From: Pantoea cypripedii
GTDB taxonomy: Bacteria; Pseudomonadota; Gammaproteobacteria; Enterobacterales; Enterobacteriaceae
Assembly (NCBI RefSeq): GCF_002095535.1
Contig: NZ_MLJI01000001.1
Location: 3,027,832 to 3,091,831 of the forward strand
Direction: 5' to 3'
Length of the DNA stretch: 64,000 nt
The position numbers and the translations under genes are program-made. A model generated the notes under the pieces. The model was not told the origin of the DNA. It worked only from the letters and a program-made list of their open reading frames with translations, and made no database searches. Positions 1 to 10,362 of the stretch are shown piece after piece. Positions within the stretch are counted from its first letter, which is position 1. The number at the start of each line of letters is the position of its first letter.

Positions 1-1491
1 GTCACCGATATTGCGCTGGCAGATATTCGTGCCGCCATCGGCATCAGTTACGATCAGGGTAGCTGGATTATTTCCGCCTATCAGGCCGCCGAAGTGGCCG
101 CGATGATGATCGCCCCCTGGTTTGCCGTGACTTTCTCGTTACGTCGTTTTGCGCTGACGGTGTCAGCAGGCTTTATGCTTACCGGCCTTCTGTTACCACT
201 GCTGCCCAATGCCACGCTGTTTATCACCCTGCGTGTCATTCAGGGATTATTCGGCGGCGCGCTGCCCCCGTTACTGATGACGGTAGCGCTGCGTTTTTTA
301 CCTCCGCCGATCAAACTTTACGGCCTCGGCGCTTATGCGCTGACCGCCACCTTCGGCCCCAATCTCGCTGCCACCCTTGCTGCCTTCTGGACCGATGATG
401 TCAGCTGGATGTTTGTGTTCTGGCAGATTGTCCCCACCATGCTGATCGCCATGCTGCTGATCGGCTGGGGCCTGCCGCAGGATCCCCTGCGCTTCGAGCG
501 TTTCCAGCAGATGGATCTGTTTGGCATGCTCACCGGTTGCAGCGGCATTGCCATGCTGGTACTGGCACTGACCCAGGGCGAACGGCTGGACTGGCTCAGT
601 TCACCGTTAATCGTCGCGCTATTATTCAGCGCAGCGGCATTGCTGATTGTGTTCTTTATTAATGAATGGTTTCATCCGCTACCCATCTTTAAGTTGCAGA
701 TGCTCCAGCGCCGCAATCTGGCGCACGGTTTGCTGGCGCTGGTGGGGGTACTGATTCTGTCGCTGTCCGGTTCCGCCCTGCCCTCCGCTTACTTTGGCCA
801 GATTGAAGGTTTCCGCACCCTGCAATTCGCACCGCTGGCGCTGACGGTGGGTTTACCGCAGTTACTGATCGCACCCTTGATTGCTGCCTTGCTGAATATC
901 CGCTGGATTGACTGCCGCTGGATGTTGACGGCTGGCGTGGCGCTGCTGGTTATCTCCTGCCTGCTGGGCATGCAGATCACCACCGACTGGGGACGGCAGA
1001 ATTTCTGGTTGATACAAATTTTGCAGGCGTTTGGTCAACCGATGGTGATTTTGCCGGTGCTGATGAGCGCCACCAGCGTGGTGGCACCGCCGGAAGGTCC
1101 GTTTGCCTCGGCAATGTTCAACACCGTACGTGGCTTCTCCAGTGTCGCTGCCAGTACGCTGGTGGAGTGGTTTATCAGCCATCGCGAACAGTTTCATTCC
1201 AATATCCTGGTGGGCAATGCCGCCAGCCGTTCCTGGCTGATGACCGCACCAACCAGCGCCCAGGCCAGCAGCAGTTTTCCACTCCTCCCCGATGGCAGCG
1301 CCAGCAGCAGTGAAAACCTGAGTGGTTTCGCCAGCCTGCTCAAGCATCAGGCGATGGTGCTGAGCCTGAGCGATAGCTATCTGATGCTGATCGGTTTCGC
1401 CGCACTGATGCTGCTGCTTACCGTCTGGCTGCCAAAACGCGTCTGGCCGCCACAAACCCTGATTCAACCTGTTACAAACACGTCGAGATAA
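1..1491 (+). CDS. MFS multidrug efflux transporter, DHA2 (EmrB/QacA-like) family, 5' partial
   Basis: The reading frame is open from base 1, so the true start lies upstream of the window; 496 residues are visible. The protein is a polytopic inner-membrane transporter rich in Leu, Ala and Gly with many hydrophobic helices, and its length fits the 14-helix DHA2 drug:H+ antiporters. An HlyD/EmrA-type adaptor follows after only 5 bases, the usual pairing for an EmrAB-TolC type tripartite pump, here in the order transporter then adaptor. E. coli has the related emrKY genes a few loci upstream of alaC. The substrate cannot be read from sequence. The C-terminal loop is rich in Ser and Ala. Confidence 0.85.
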   Translation, partial: VTDIALADIRAAIGISYDQGSWIISAYQAAEVAAMMIAPWFAVTFSLRRFALTVSAGFMLTGLLLPLLPNATLFITLRVIQGLFGGALPPLLMTVALRFLPPPIKLYGLGAYALTATFGPNLAATLAAFWTDDVSWMFVFWQIVPTMLIAMLLIGWGLPQDPLRFERFQQMDLFGMLTGCSGIAMLVLALTQGERLDWLSSPLIVALLFSAAALLIVFFINEWFHPLPIFKLQMLQRRNLAHGLLALVGVLILSLSGSALPSAYFGQIEGFRTLQFAPLALTVGLPQLLIAPLIAALLNIRWIDCRWMLTAGVALLVISCLLGMQITTDWGRQNFWLIQILQAFGQPMVILPVLMSATSVVAPPEGPFASAMFNTVRGFSSVAASTLVEWFISHREQFHSNILVGNAASRSWLMTAPTSAQASSSFPLLPDGSASSSENLSGFASLLKHQAMVLSLSDSYLMLIGFAALMLLLTVWLPKRVWPPQTLIQPVTNTSR

Positions 1492-1496
1492 ATAAT

Positions 1497-2525
1497 ATGC
1501 GTGCTTTTGCTTTGAAGAGAACGGTGCTGCTGAGCGCCTTACTGCTGCTGTTACTGGTGATGGCCTTTTTTGTCTGGTCGGCCATGACCCGCAACGATCA
1601 TCAAACCGATGATGCTTACGTCAATGCCGATTACACGCTGGTGGCACCGAAGGTCTCCGGTTATATCGCCAGCGTCAACGTGCAGGATAACCAGCGCGTC
1701 AAAGCCGGGGAATTACTGGCCACGCTGGACGATCGTGATTACCGCGTCGCACTGGAAACCGCCAAAGCCAATCTGGAGGTGAGCGAAGCCAAGCGTCTGA
1801 GCAGCCAGGCACAGCTTGATCAGCAGCAATCCACCATCGACCAGGCCAAAGCCACGCTGGCAGCCAGCCAGGCTTCTGCGCAGTATGCCGGGCAGAGTGC
1901 CGCACGTTACGACAGCCTGTATAAAAGCGGCACCATTGCGGCCGATGAGCAGCAAAAAGCGACGTCAACCCAGCGTTCAGCCGCTGCCACGGTACGCCAG
2001 AGCGAAGCGGCTCTCGCCGCAGCGGTAAAGGAAGTGGGCGTGTTGCAGGCGGCATTGCGTCAGGCTGAAGCGGATGTCAGCGCAGCGCAGGCCAGTGTCG
2101 ATCAGGCGCAGTTAAACCTGTCTTACACGCGGATTGTCGCACCGGTTGATGGTATGGTCGGGCAGCGTTCGGTCCGTCTCGGGGCCTATGTTACGGCGGG
2201 TACCCGTTTGCTGGCGGTGGTACCCTTGCAGCAAACCTATATCACCGCCAATTTTCTGGAAACTCAGTTGACAGATGTTCGCCAGGGTCAGAAGGTGACA
2301 GTGCGGGTGGATGCCCTGCCAGGCAAAACGTTTTCTGGTCACGTTGACAGCATTGCCCCGGCCACAGGCGCGACCTTTTCTGCCATTTCGCCGGATAACG
2401 CGACAGGCAACTATACTAAGGTGATTCAGCGTCTGCCGGTAAAAATCGTGCTGGATCCGAACCAATCCGATCTGGCGCAATTACGGGTAGGTATGTCGGC
2501 GATCCCGCAAATTGAGGTGCAGTAA
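1497..2525 (+). CDS. HlyD/EmrA-family membrane fusion protein of the efflux pump
   Basis: A 342-residue periplasmic adaptor that would link the inner-membrane MFS pump to an outer-membrane channel such as TolC. Residues about 9-30 form one membrane anchor. A biotinyl-lipoyl-like half motif follows (about 46-82, VAPKVSGYIASV then VKAGELLATLDDRDY), then a long Ala/Gln-rich coiled-coil hairpin (about 84-205), the second lipoyl half (YTRIVAPVDGMVGQ) and a beta-barrel region. It is probably co-transcribed with the upstream transporter (5-base gap). Family assignment is secure; the exported compound is unknown. Confidence 0.88.
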   Translation: MRAFALKRTVLLSALLLLLLVMAFFVWSAMTRNDHQTDDAYVNADYTLVAPKVSGYIASVNVQDNQRVKAGELLATLDDRDYRVALETAKANLEVSEAKRLSSQAQLDQQQSTIDQAKATLAASQASAQYAGQSAARYDSLYKSGTIAADEQQKATSTQRSAAATVRQSEAALAAAVKEVGVLQAALRQAEADVSAAQASVDQAQLNLSYTRIVAPVDGMVGQRSVRLGAYVTAGTRLLAVVPLQQTYITANFLETQLTDVRQGQKVTVRVDALPGKTFSGHVDSIAPATGATFSAISPDNATGNYTKVIQRLPVKIVLDPNQSDLAQLRVGMSAIPQIEVQ

Positions 2526-2726
2526 AAGCGTGATAAATATCTCAGATCCGATCACTTTCTTTTCGGAAAGATTACGCGTAAATTAGCGTTCGATCCTGTT
2601 CTGAGTTTGCTCTGGACGACCTGAGAGAAAAGCGTGCGGCGGTTATGAACTTCACCTTTCTCTTATTCTGTCGCGTTACGCTGGCCTGGGATCGCCATCG
2701 TCGTAACCGCTCAGAGGAGTTGTTGT

Positions 2727-2798
2727 GTGAAATACGCTTTGATGGGAATCTCTTTTTTCCTGTTAATCTGGGTCGGCACCTTCGTGCTGATGCTATAG
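2727..2798 (+). CDS. ypdK: Small membrane protein YpdK (23 aa)
   Basis: A GTG-initiated 23-codon gene reading VKYALMGISFFLLIWVGTFV then LML and stop. It closely matches E. coli YpdK as I recall it (a 23-residue single-helix membrane protein) in length, in the MGISF and GTF motifs and in position next to alaC. A strong Shine-Dalgarno (AGAGGAG, 2713-2719) sits 7 bases before the GTG. The product is essentially one hydrophobic helix that would insert in the inner membrane; its function is unknown. A stem-loop at 2816-2841 follows and is shared with the convergent alaC gene. Confidence 0.82.
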   Translation: MKYALMGISFFLLIWVGTFVLML

Positions 2799-2815
2799 AG
2801 CCACCAGAAAGTCAG

Positions 2816-2841
2816 AAAGGGCGACAACACTGTCGCCCTTT
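2816..2841. terminator. Bidirectional terminator between ypdK and alaC
   Basis: An inverted repeat of AAAGGGCGACA and TGTCGCCCTT separated by ACAC lies between two convergent genes. A-rich and T-rich flanks on each side suit termination from both directions. Confidence 0.7.
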
Positions 2842-2852
2842 ACTCAAAAATT

Positions 2853-4085
2853 CTACTCTTCTTCTGTTGCCTTCAGCGTTCCCGGCAAAATACCATCCGC
2901 ACGAAACATCGCTTTAATGCCCCGCACCGCCTGACGAATACGGTCACTGTTTTCGATCAGCGCGAAACGTACGTGAGTATCGCCGTAATCGCCAAAGCCG
3001 ACACCCGGTGATACGCACACTTTGGCTTCCTGTAGCAGCAGTTTGGCAAATTCCAGCGAACCGAGATGGGCATAATGATCGGGGATTTTCGCCCAGACAT
3101 ACATTGACGCTTTCGGCATCTCCACCATCCAGCCCGCTTCATGCAGCCCTTTCACCAGCACATCACGCCGACGTTTGTATTGTTCAGCGATATCGCGAAC
3201 GCATTGCTGATCGCCTTCCAGCGCAGCAATCGCCGCCACCTGCAACGGCGTAAAGGTGCCGTAATCGTGGTAACTCTTGATACGCGCCAGCGCGGCGACC
3301 AGCTCTTTGTTGCCGACCATAAAGCCGATACGCCAGCCCGCCATGTTGTAGCTTTTTGACAGGGTGAAAAACTCCACCGCCACATCGCGTGCACCCGGCA
3401 CCTGCATGATGGACGGCGCTTTCCAGCCATCGTAAACAATGTCGGCATAGGCCAGGTCGTGGATAACCAGCACGTTGTACTGTTTCGCCAGCGCAATCAC
3501 CCGCTCGAAGAAATCCAGCTCGACGCACTGCGCGGTCGGATTCGACGGGAAGCCGAGGATCATCATCTTCGGTTTCGGGTAGCTTTCGCGGATCGCGCGT
3601 TCCAGCTCGTTAAAGAAATCGACGCCCGCCACCAGCGGCACAGAACGGACCTGTGCACCGGCAATCACCGCGCCGTAGATATGAATGGGATAACTGGGAT
3701 TCGGTACCAGCACGGTGTCGCCGTGGTCGAGTGTTGCCAGCATCAGATGCGCCAGCCCCTCTTTCGAACCGATGGTGACAATGGCTTCGGACTCCGGATC
3801 GATATCCACCTGATAACGGTCCGCATACCAGCGCGAAATAGCGCGACGCAGACGCGGAATACCTTTCGAGGTGGAGTAACCATGGGTGTCGTCGCGCTGT
3901 GCCACCTGGCACAATTTTTCCACGATATGCGGTGGCGTAGGGCCATCCGGGTTCCCCATCGAAAAATCGATGATGTCTTCGCCGCGCCGACGCGCAGCCA
4001 TCTTCAATTCAGCGGTGATGTTAAAAACGTAAGGGGGAAGGCGTTCAATACGGGAAAAACGACGGGGTGTGCTGTTATCAGCCAT
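2853..4085 (-). CDS. alaC: Glutamate-pyruvate aminotransferase AlaC
   Basis: A 410-residue cytoplasmic PLP-dependent fold-type I aminotransferase that makes alanine from pyruvate and glutamate. It is nearly collinear with E. coli AlaC (YfdZ) over its whole length, including the N-terminal [24 protein letters not shown] segment and the PLP-lysine region [16 protein letters not shown]. Its position between ypdK and ypdA is conserved. The pairing with the pyruvate-responsive YpdA/YpdB system is functionally suggestive, because both deal with pyruvate, but no shared regulation is visible in the sequence. Confidence 0.95.
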   Translation of the reverse strand: MADNSTPRRFSRIERLPPYVFNITAELKMAARRRGEDIIDFSMGNPDGPTPPHIVEKLCQVAQRDDTHGYSTSKGIPRLRRAISRWYADRYQVDIDPESEAIVTIGSKEGLAHLMLATLDHGDTVLVPNPSYPIHIYGAVIAGAQVRSVPLVAGVDFFNELERAIRESYPKPKMMILGFPSNPTAQCVELDFFERVIALAKQYNVLVIHDLAYADIVYDGWKAPSIMQVPGARDVAVEFFTLSKSYNMAGWRIGFMVGNKELVAALARIKSYHDYGTFTPLQVAAIAALEGDQQCVRDIAEQYKRRRDVLVKGLHEAGWMVEMPKASMYVWAKIPDHYAHLGSLEFAKLLLQEAKVCVSPGVGFGDYGDTHVRFALIENSDRIRQAVRGIKAMFRADGILPGTLKATEEE

Positions 4086-4203
4086 GATGTCCTCTGGAGT
4101 ACGTTAGCGCCCGGACCGTCCGAGCGACGTGGGTCACTGCTGTGACCGAACCAAGAACATAACGCGGCGATAACCGCATTGTCGAGCGCCGAAGATAATT
4201 TTT

Positions 4204-4728
4204 TTATTTTTGCGGATTCAGGCGGCCAAGCACCCAATCGTTTACCCATTGGCCATTTAGCAGATAATTATCCCGCAAAATCCCCTCCAGGGCGAAATCA
4301 TTCTTCTCCAGAATGCGTCGTGACGGCCAATTCCCCTCCACCACCAGCGCTTTGAGTTTATGAAATTCCGCCTGGAACAAAAACGTGCACAGCGCGCTCA
4401 ACGCCTCACTGCCATAACCCTGTCCGGTGAAGCGATGCAGCATCATGTAACCCACTTCAGCCTGCCGATTTGGCTCCCATTCGGGGTTACAACCAAACAG
4501 GCCGATGGCCTCTCCGCTGTCACGCAGACGGGCCACCAGACACAGCATATGAAAACTGGTGACCAGCCAGGGCGCAAGGCGTTCGGTAAAACGCTGGCGG
4601 ATATCCTCTTCATCAGGGATTTCACTCACCCAGGTCATGGTGGCTGTATCTTCGTGGACCGCTTTAAAAATTTGCCAGTCTTCCGGTTGTAACCGGCTGA
4701 GGGTCAAACGGGCAGTAACTAATTGCAT
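4204..4728 (-). CDS. GNAT-family N-acetyltransferase (RimJ/RimL type)
   Basis: A 174-residue single-domain acetyltransferase. The N-terminal TARLTLSRLQPEDW and the acetyl-CoA loop region MMLHRFTGQGYGSEAL (about residues 94-109), then NWPSRRILEKNDF, are typical of the RimJ/RimL branch that acetylates protein N-termini or small amines. The acceptor cannot be deduced. It is transcribed in the same direction as alaC with a gap of about 118 bases, and divergently from ypdA across 4729-4960. The gene is not in the corresponding E. coli interval. Confidence 0.8.
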   Translation of the reverse strand: MQLVTARLTLSRLQPEDWQIFKAVHEDTATMTWVSEIPDEEDIRQRFTERLAPWLVTSFHMLCLVARLRDSGEAIGLFGCNPEWEPNRQAEVGYMMLHRFTGQGYGSEALSALCTFLFQAEFHKLKALVVEGNWPSRRILEKNDFALEGILRDNYLLNGQWVNDWVLGRLNPQK

Positions 4729-4960
4729 GGCTGCACTCCGAAAAAGGCTTAGGCCAACATAGCAAATCGGACCAGTGACAGGAAGTCGCCACTAGCGGGA
4801 AAAGATAATCCTCTTTTTACCACTCAACTTTTCCCCTTTTTGGATTTTGGTAAGTAAAAATTGATCCTGGCCATAAGAAGTGCCCACAGCCTGCCAGGGC
4901 GCTGGCAGATCTCGATCACATTTTTTATCATAGCCCTAACCCTTTTTCGTTAGCGACGAG

Positions 4961-6673
4961 ATGCCTGTGCCCTCTCACTTTGACATGCTGCTGGCGGTTT
5001 TTGACCGCGCCGCACTGATGCTGATTTGCCTGTTTTTCCTCACCCGCACCCGGGTGTTTCGCCAGTTGTTGCAGAAGGATGAGCACTCGCGCCAGGAAAA
5101 AGTGGTAGTAACGGCGATCTTCTCGCTGTTTGCGCTGTTCAGCACCTGGTCAGGTATTGATGTCGATGGTTCACTGCTTAACGTACGCGTGATTGCAGTG
5201 ATGTCCGGTGGCATTTTGTTTGGCCCCTGGGTCGGTATCGCCACAGGCGTCATTGCCGGACTACACCGTTTTCTGATTGATATTCATGGCATTACCTCGA
5301 TTCCCTGCCTGATCACCAGCATCATTGCCGGTATCGCTTCAGGCGTGATTAATCGCCGGGTCAGCAAGGAGCAGCGCTGGCGCGCCGGTATTCTCGGCGG
5401 CATGTTATGTGAAACCCTGACCATGCTACTGATTGTGCTGTGGGCCAGACCGATGTCGCTCGGCCTCGATATCGTCTCCGAGATTGCGTTGCCGATGATC
5501 CTGGGCGCATCCAGCATCGGGTTAATTGTGTTGCTGGTGCAGAGCGTTGAAGGGGAAAAAGAAGCGATTGCGGCGCGCCAGGCCAAGCTGGCGCTGGAGA
5601 TTGCGAACAAAACGCTGCCACTGTTTCGCCAGGTCAACAGCGATTCATTGCACCAGATTTGCGACATCATTCGCAGCGAAATTCATGCGGATGCGGTGGC
5701 GATCACCAATACCAAACAGATTCTTGCCTACGTCGGCTACGGCGAAGAGAACTACCACGATGGTGATGATGGCCTCAGCCCCACCACCGCCCAGGCGATC
5801 ACCAGCCGAAAAATTATCATTAAAAATAATGACGAGGCGCACCGTACCAAAGATATCCACTCGATGCTGGTTATTCCCCTTTGGGAAAAAGGGGAAGTTA
5901 CCGGGACGCTAAAAATCTATTATCGCCGTGCGCATCGCATCACCGGTTCGCTGAAAGAGATGGCGGTTGGGCTGTCGCAAATCATCTCCACCCAGTTGGA
6001 AGTGTCGCGCGCCGAGCAGTTGCGTGAGATGGCAAACAAAGCGGAGCTGCGTGCGTTACAAAGCAAGATCAACCCGCATTTCCTGTTTAACGCGCTGAAC
6101 GCGATCTCCGCCTCGATTCGCCTCAATCCCGATACCGCCCGCCAGCTGGTGATCAATTTGTCACGTTATCTGCGCTACAACCTGGAACTGAATGACGACG
6201 AACCTATCGATATCAAGAAAGAGCTGTGGCAGGTGAAGGATTATATTGCGATTGAGCAAGCGCGCTTCGGTGACAAACTGTCGATGATTTACGATGTTGA
6301 TGAAGACCTGCATTTCACCCTGCCCAGCCTGCTGATCCAGCCACTGGTGGAGAATGCCATTGTGCATGGCATCCAGCCCTGCCGGGGTAAAGGCGTGGTC
6401 ACGCTCAGCGTGAAAGATCTGGGCGACCAGGTGCGGGTGTCGGTGCGCGATACCGGTGCCGGTATTAGCGATGACGTGATGGCGCGCGTGGCGCGAGACG
6501 AAATGCCAGGGAATAAAATCGGCCTGCTTAATGTACATCATCGGGTGAAACTGCTTTCCGGCCAGGGATTAACCATTGTGCGTCATCAGCCCGGCACCGA
6601 AATTTCCTTTACCCTTAGCAAAAATGGCCACCGGTTGCCCACACCGCTTGTCAGCCAGGAAACCTCAGCGTGA
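4961..6673 (+). CDS. ypdA: LytS-type sensor histidine kinase YpdA (pyruvate sensing)
   Basis: A 570-residue inner-membrane sensor kinase closely similar to E. coli YpdA. Residues 1-200 hold multiple membrane helices of the LytS-type 5TMR domain. A GAF-like region follows (about 215-345), then the His_kinase domain with phospho-acceptor H373 in the NPHFLFN motif, then a HATPase domain with [10 protein letters not shown] and DTGAGI. YpdA with YpdB responds to extracellular pyruvate in E. coli. The stop codon overlaps the GTG start of the response regulator, so the two are translationally coupled. The ATG at 4961 matches the family N-terminus; its ribosome-binding site is weak. Confidence 0.95.
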   Translation: MPVPSHFDMLLAVFDRAALMLICLFFLTRTRVFRQLLQKDEHSRQEKVVVTAIFSLFALFSTWSGIDVDGSLLNVRVIAVMSGGILFGPWVGIATGVIAGLHRFLIDIHGITSIPCLITSIIAGIASGVINRRVSKEQRWRAGILGGMLCETLTMLLIVLWARPMSLGLDIVSEIALPMILGASSIGLIVLLVQSVEGEKEAIAARQAKLALEIANKTLPLFRQVNSDSLHQICDIIRSEIHADAVAITNTKQILAYVGYGEENYHDGDDGLSPTTAQAITSRKIIIKNNDEAHRTKDIHSMLVIPLWEKGEVTGTLKIYYRRAHRITGSLKEMAVGLSQIISTQLEVSRAEQLREMANKAELRALQSKINPHFLFNALNAISASIRLNPDTARQLVINLSRYLRYNLELNDDEPIDIKKELWQVKDYIAIEQARFGDKLSMIYDVDEDLHFTLPSLLIQPLVENAIVHGIQPCRGKGVVTLSVKDLGDQVRVSVRDTGAGISDDVMARVARDEMPGNKIGLLNVHHRVKLLSGQGLTIVRHQPGTEISFTLSKNGHRLPTPLVSQETSA

Positions 6674-7398
6674 AAGCCATCATTGTCGAAGATGAGTTCC
6701 TGGCACAGCAGGAACTGAGCTGGATGATTCAGCATCATAGCCAGATCAGTATCGAAGCCTGTTTTGATGACGGGCTGGAAGTGCTGAAATATCTGCAAAA
6801 CCACCGTGTCGATGTGATTTTCCTCGACATCAATATCCCGTCCCTGGATGGCATGCTGCTGGCACAAAATATTAATCAGTTCGCGCACAAGCCGTTGATC
6901 GTGTTTATCACCGCGTGGAAAGAACATGCGGTGGAAGCCTTTGAGCTGGAAGCCTTTGACTACATCCTGAAGCCGTATCATGAGTCGCGCATTATCACCA
7001 TGCTCAACAAACTGGAAGCCAGCTGGCAACAGCAGCAATCACCCGCCAGCAATCCGCAATCCACGGTGCCGCAGACCGTGAATCTGGTGAAAGATGAGCG
7101 CATCATCGTGACCGACATCAACGATATTTATTATGTCGAAGCGCACGAGAAGCTGACGTTCGTGTATACCCGGCGTGAAGCCTATGTGATGTCGATGACC
7201 ATCAGTGAGTTTTGCAGCCGTCTGCCCGAATCGGCCTTCTTTCGTTGCCACCGTTCGTACTGCGTCAACCTGAGTAAAATTCGCGAAATCGAACCCTGGT
7301 TCAACAATACCTATCTGGTGAAATTACGTGATTTGGACGCGCAGGTCCCGGTGAGTCGCAGCAAAGTGAAAGCCTTCCGGCAATTGATGCGTTTGTAA
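6670..7398 (+). CDS. ypdB: LytTR-family response regulator YpdB
   Basis: A 242-residue response regulator. The receiver domain (residues 1-120) has acidic residues at D8 and a phospho-acceptor at D53 in FLDINIP. The C-terminal LytTR DNA-binding domain spans about 140-240 ([29 protein letters not shown]). The GTG start overlaps the ypdA stop by 4 bases. In E. coli YpdB activates the transporter gene yhjX; that target is not in this window. A stem-loop without a clear T-tract follows at 7398-7427, before the convergent glk. Confidence 0.95.
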   Translation: MKAIIVEDEFLAQQELSWMIQHHSQISIEACFDDGLEVLKYLQNHRVDVIFLDINIPSLDGMLLAQNINQFAHKPLIVFITAWKEHAVEAFELEAFDYILKPYHESRIITMLNKLEASWQQQQSPASNPQSTVPQTVNLVKDERIIVTDINDIYYVEAHEKLTFVYTRREAYVMSMTISEFCSRLPESAFFRCHRSYCVNLSKIREIEPWFNNTYLVKLRDLDAQVPVSRSKVKAFRQLMRL

Positions 7399-7427
7399 GG
7401 CGAACGGCGTACAAAGACCGTTCGCCT
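7398..7427. terminator. Stem-loop between ypdB and glk
   Basis: Perfect arms AGGCGAACGG and CCGTTCGCCT lie between the convergent ypdB and glk genes. No T-tract follows on the plus strand, so a classical intrinsic terminator is only likely. Confidence 0.5.
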
Positions 7428-7435
7428 GAGAGGGA

Positions 7436-8401
7436 TTACAGCACGCGACCCAATGTCTGGCGCAGGTGAGCACCGGCACCGAGCAGACCCGGTTGATCGT
7501 GGGTGATCATATAGACTGGAATATCCACCAGGTAATCGCGGAAACGGCCTTTATCTTCAAACGCCGCACGGAAACCCGAGGCTTTAAAGAAGTCGAGGAA
7601 ACGCGGCACGATGCCACCAGCAATATAAACACCGCCAAAAGTGCCCAGGTTGAGCGCCAGGTTGCCGCCGAAACGTCCCATAATGACGCAGAACAGCGAC
7701 AGGGCACGACGGCAATCAATGCAGCTGTCTTTCAGTGCGCGTTCGGTAACATCTTTCGGCTTCAGGTTTTCGGGTTCACGCTGATCCGATTTAACGATGG
7801 CGCGGTACAGGTTGACCAACCCGGAACCAGACAGCACGCGCTCCGCCGAGACATGGCCCAGCTCCGCACGCAGCACTTCCAGAATCTCGGCTTCTTCTTC
7901 GCTGTTAGGCGCGAAATCAACGTGACCGCCCTCACCCGGCAGGCTCACCCAGCGCTTATCTACGTGCACCAGATGGCTAACGCCCAGCCCGGTGCCTGCA
8001 CCGTAGATGGCGATCGGTTTGTCCTGCACCGGCGCTTTGCCGCCGAACTGAATCACATCGTTTTCTGCCAGCATCGGCACCGCCATCGAGATCGCGGTGA
8101 AATCATTGATGATTTCCAGGTGAGCAAAACCGAGGCTTTCTTTCATCTGCTTGGTGGAGAAAGCCCAGTCATGGTTGGTCATTTCGACCCAGTCGCCGGT
8201 AATCGGGCAGGCGATGGCGATGCAACCATCTTTGATATCCTGTTTTTGCTCATCCAGATAGTGACGGATGACCGCTTCAAGGTTGTCATAGTCTGATGTT
8301 GAGAATGTTTTGGCCTGGGAGATGGCACCGGTCTCCACCTCACACAGGGCGAGACGGGCATTGGTGCCGCCCACATCGCCGACCAGGGCGTATTTTGTCA
8401 T
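7436..8401 (-). CDS. glk: Glucokinase
   Basis: A 321-residue cytoplasmic glucokinase that phosphorylates free glucose to glucose-6-phosphate with ATP. It has the N-terminal phosphate-binding [12 protein letters not shown] motif, the sugar-binding NDFTA segment and [12 protein letters not shown] with a downstream PGEGGH, as in E. coli Glk (also 321 residues). It is adjacent to ypdB, where E. coli carries several extra genes between ypdB and glk. The start is preceded by a GGAG-type ribosome-binding site. Confidence 0.96.
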   Translation of the reverse strand: MTKYALVGDVGGTNARLALCEVETGAISQAKTFSTSDYDNLEAVIRHYLDEQKQDIKDGCIAIACPITGDWVEMTNHDWAFSTKQMKESLGFAHLEIINDFTAISMAVPMLAENDVIQFGGKAPVQDKPIAIYGAGTGLGVSHLVHVDKRWVSLPGEGGHVDFAPNSEEEAEILEVLRAELGHVSAERVLSGSGLVNLYRAIVKSDQREPENLKPKDVTERALKDSCIDCRRALSLFCVIMGRFGGNLALNLGTFGGVYIAGGIVPRFLDFFKASGFRAAFEDKGRFRDYLVDIPVYMITHDQPGLLGAGAHLRQTLGRVL

Positions 8402-8469
8402 TCTTCTGCTGCTCCGCTTGGGTCATAAATAATTGCAGGACACTATAAAAGCCTGCCAATAAAACAACA

Positions 8470-8496
8470 ACGCCCATCAGTGCGTCGGATGGGCGT
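8470..8496 (-). terminator. Intrinsic terminator after ipdC
   Basis: Arms ACGCCCATC and GATGGGCGT form a hairpin. Read on the minus strand it is followed by TTGTTGTTTTA, so it would end the ipdC transcript upstream of glk. Confidence 0.65.
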
Positions 8497-8563
8497 ATTC
8501 ACTCAGGTGCGGCCACATACTGGCACGCACCTGGCTAACTGCACAGAGGCAACTGTCCGAAAC

Positions 8564-10210
8564 TCAGCCGCCATTGCGCTGATGGAGCGAGGCAGTCACC
8601 TTGCGTAGCAACGGCGGGAGGTCGTCTTTATCCAGCACCACTTCCACCAGCGACAAATGCTCGTTGCGCGCCAGTAACGCCATCACGCCTTCCAGCTGCA
8701 CCGTTTCGCTCACGCGCCAGCTCTGCGCGGCACCCTCCAGACTGAGTGCCTGCGGCAACGCGGTCCAGTTCCACTGGGCGATATCGTTATAACGCTGATG
8801 CGCACCGTGTATCGCCCGCTCGACGGTATAGCCCTCATTATTCAGAAGAAAAATAATCGGTTGCTGACCGTCACGCTGCATCGATCCCAGTTCCTGAATG
8901 GTTAACTGCGCCGATCCATCGCCGATAATTAAAATCACGCGGCGATCCGGTTGCGCGGTTTGCGCGCCAAAGGCCGCCGGTAAAGTATAGCCAATCGATC
9001 CCCACAGGGGCTGTACCAGCAACTGTGCATCCTGCGGTAGCCGCAGCGCCACGGCACCAAAGGCGGCAGTGCCTTGATCGGCCAGGATAATATCACCGGG
9101 CTGCAAAAACTGCTGCATCGCCTGCCAGAAAGCATGTTGCGTGATGAGCGCGTCATTAACCGGTTGGCTTGTGCTGGCCGGAGTATGTCCCAGCGCCCAC
9201 TGCGCGCCATATCGCTGGAAGATGGGTTCCAGCACGCTGAGCGCTTGTGCCATGGTCAGCGGAGCAAAGGTTTCCCCCGCCACCACCGCATGGAAAGGTT
9301 GCAGATCGATCAGCCTGGCAGCAGGCAGATGCTGAGTAAAACCGGCGGTTAAGGTGTCGGTAAAGCGCACCCCGACACAGATCGTGACATCCGTATCCTC
9401 AATCGCCGATTGCACCTGCGGCGTGCTGCCCTCAGCGGCATAGGTGCCGACAAAACCAGGCTGCTGTTCATCCAGCACCCCTTTGCCCATTAATAAGGTG
9501 GCGGCGGGAATGGCGCGTATCTGGCGTAGCGCCGCCAGCTGAGCCTGCAATTGCCAGCGTGATGCCAGGAAATCGGCCAGCAGCGCCACGCGCTGTGCGG
9601 AAGCCAGTAATCGTTCCGCAGCCCCTGCAAACGCCTCTGCCGCCGAAGCCGACGTGCTGACCGGGGATGACAGCTGCGGCAATTGCACCTCGGCCTGCTC
9701 CACATCCACCGCCATCAACAGGTAACCAGGCCGGTGTTGATGAAGCGCCTCACTGATCACACGGTCGATTTCCTGAACCGCATTCTCCGCCGTCAGCACC
9801 GCACTCGCCGCACTGACTTCCTCCGCCATCCGGCTGAAGTGGCGGAAATCCCCATCGCCGAGCGAATGATGGACGCAATCACCCTGTCGTTGTGCCTCGC
9901 TGGCTGGCGCGCCAACGATATGGATAACCGGAACATATTCCGCGTAACTCCCGGCGATACCGTTAATCGCGCTCAGCTCACCGACGCCAAAAGTGGTCAG
10001 CAACGCGGCCGCACCGTTGCAGCGGCCATAGCCATCCGCAGCATAAGCCGCATTCAGCTCATTGGCACAGCCCACCCAGGTCACCTCCGGATGGTCAATC
10101 ACGCTATCCAGGAACTGTAAATTGTAATCGCCCGGCACCCCGAATAAGTGCCGGATGCCCGCCTGCTGTAAACGCAACAACAAGTATTCGCCAACTTTAA
10201 ACGTTTTCAT
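8564..10210 (-). CDS. ipdC: Indole-3-pyruvate decarboxylase
   Basis: A 548-residue thiamine-diphosphate enzyme that decarboxylates indole-3-pyruvate to indole-3-acetaldehyde, the committed step of the indole-pyruvate route to the plant hormone indole-3-acetic acid. Visible features are the cofactor-activating Glu at E51 (CANELNAAYAADGYGR), the paired active-site H114-H115 in VHHSLGDG, and the C-terminal TPP/Mg motif GDGSAQLTIQELGSM ending in NN. Length and motifs fit Pantoea and Enterobacter IpdC. A pyruvate or phenylpyruvate decarboxylase of the same family cannot be excluded from sequence alone. The ribosome-binding site AAGGAG is about 10 bases before the ATG. Confidence 0.9.
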   Translation of the reverse strand: MKTFKVGEYLLLRLQQAGIRHLFGVPGDYNLQFLDSVIDHPEVTWVGCANELNAAYAADGYGRCNGAAALLTTFGVGELSAINGIAGSYAEYVPVIHIVGAPASEAQRQGDCVHHSLGDGDFRHFSRMAEEVSAASAVLTAENAVQEIDRVISEALHQHRPGYLLMAVDVEQAEVQLPQLSSPVSTSASAAEAFAGAAERLLASAQRVALLADFLASRWQLQAQLAALRQIRAIPAATLLMGKGVLDEQQPGFVGTYAAEGSTPQVQSAIEDTDVTICVGVRFTDTLTAGFTQHLPAARLIDLQPFHAVVAGETFAPLTMAQALSVLEPIFQRYGAQWALGHTPASTSQPVNDALITQHAFWQAMQQFLQPGDIILADQGTAAFGAVALRLPQDAQLLVQPLWGSIGYTLPAAFGAQTAQPDRRVILIIGDGSAQLTIQELGSMQRDGQQPIIFLLNNEGYTVERAIHGAHQRYNDIAQWNWTALPQALSLEGAAQSWRVSETVQLEGVMALLARNEHLSLVEVVLDKDDLPPLLRKVTASLHQRNGG

Positions 10211-10362
10211 GCGCAGCTACTCCTTTGTGGGTTATATCAGGAGTATTACCGATGAGGCTGAATTGGTTGGATTTTAACCGAAGTTACTCAGAAAGATCTG
10301 GCAAGCGATCGTTACGAAAAGGGAAAAATCTGTAAGTTGCGATCCCCCGCGCGTTTGCCATT

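Noticed and set aside
2645..2917. 90-codon plus-strand frame overlapping ypdK out of frame
   Set aside because: Runs through the ypdK/alaC terminator into alaC antisense, no good ribosome-binding site; ypdK itself explains the coding signal.
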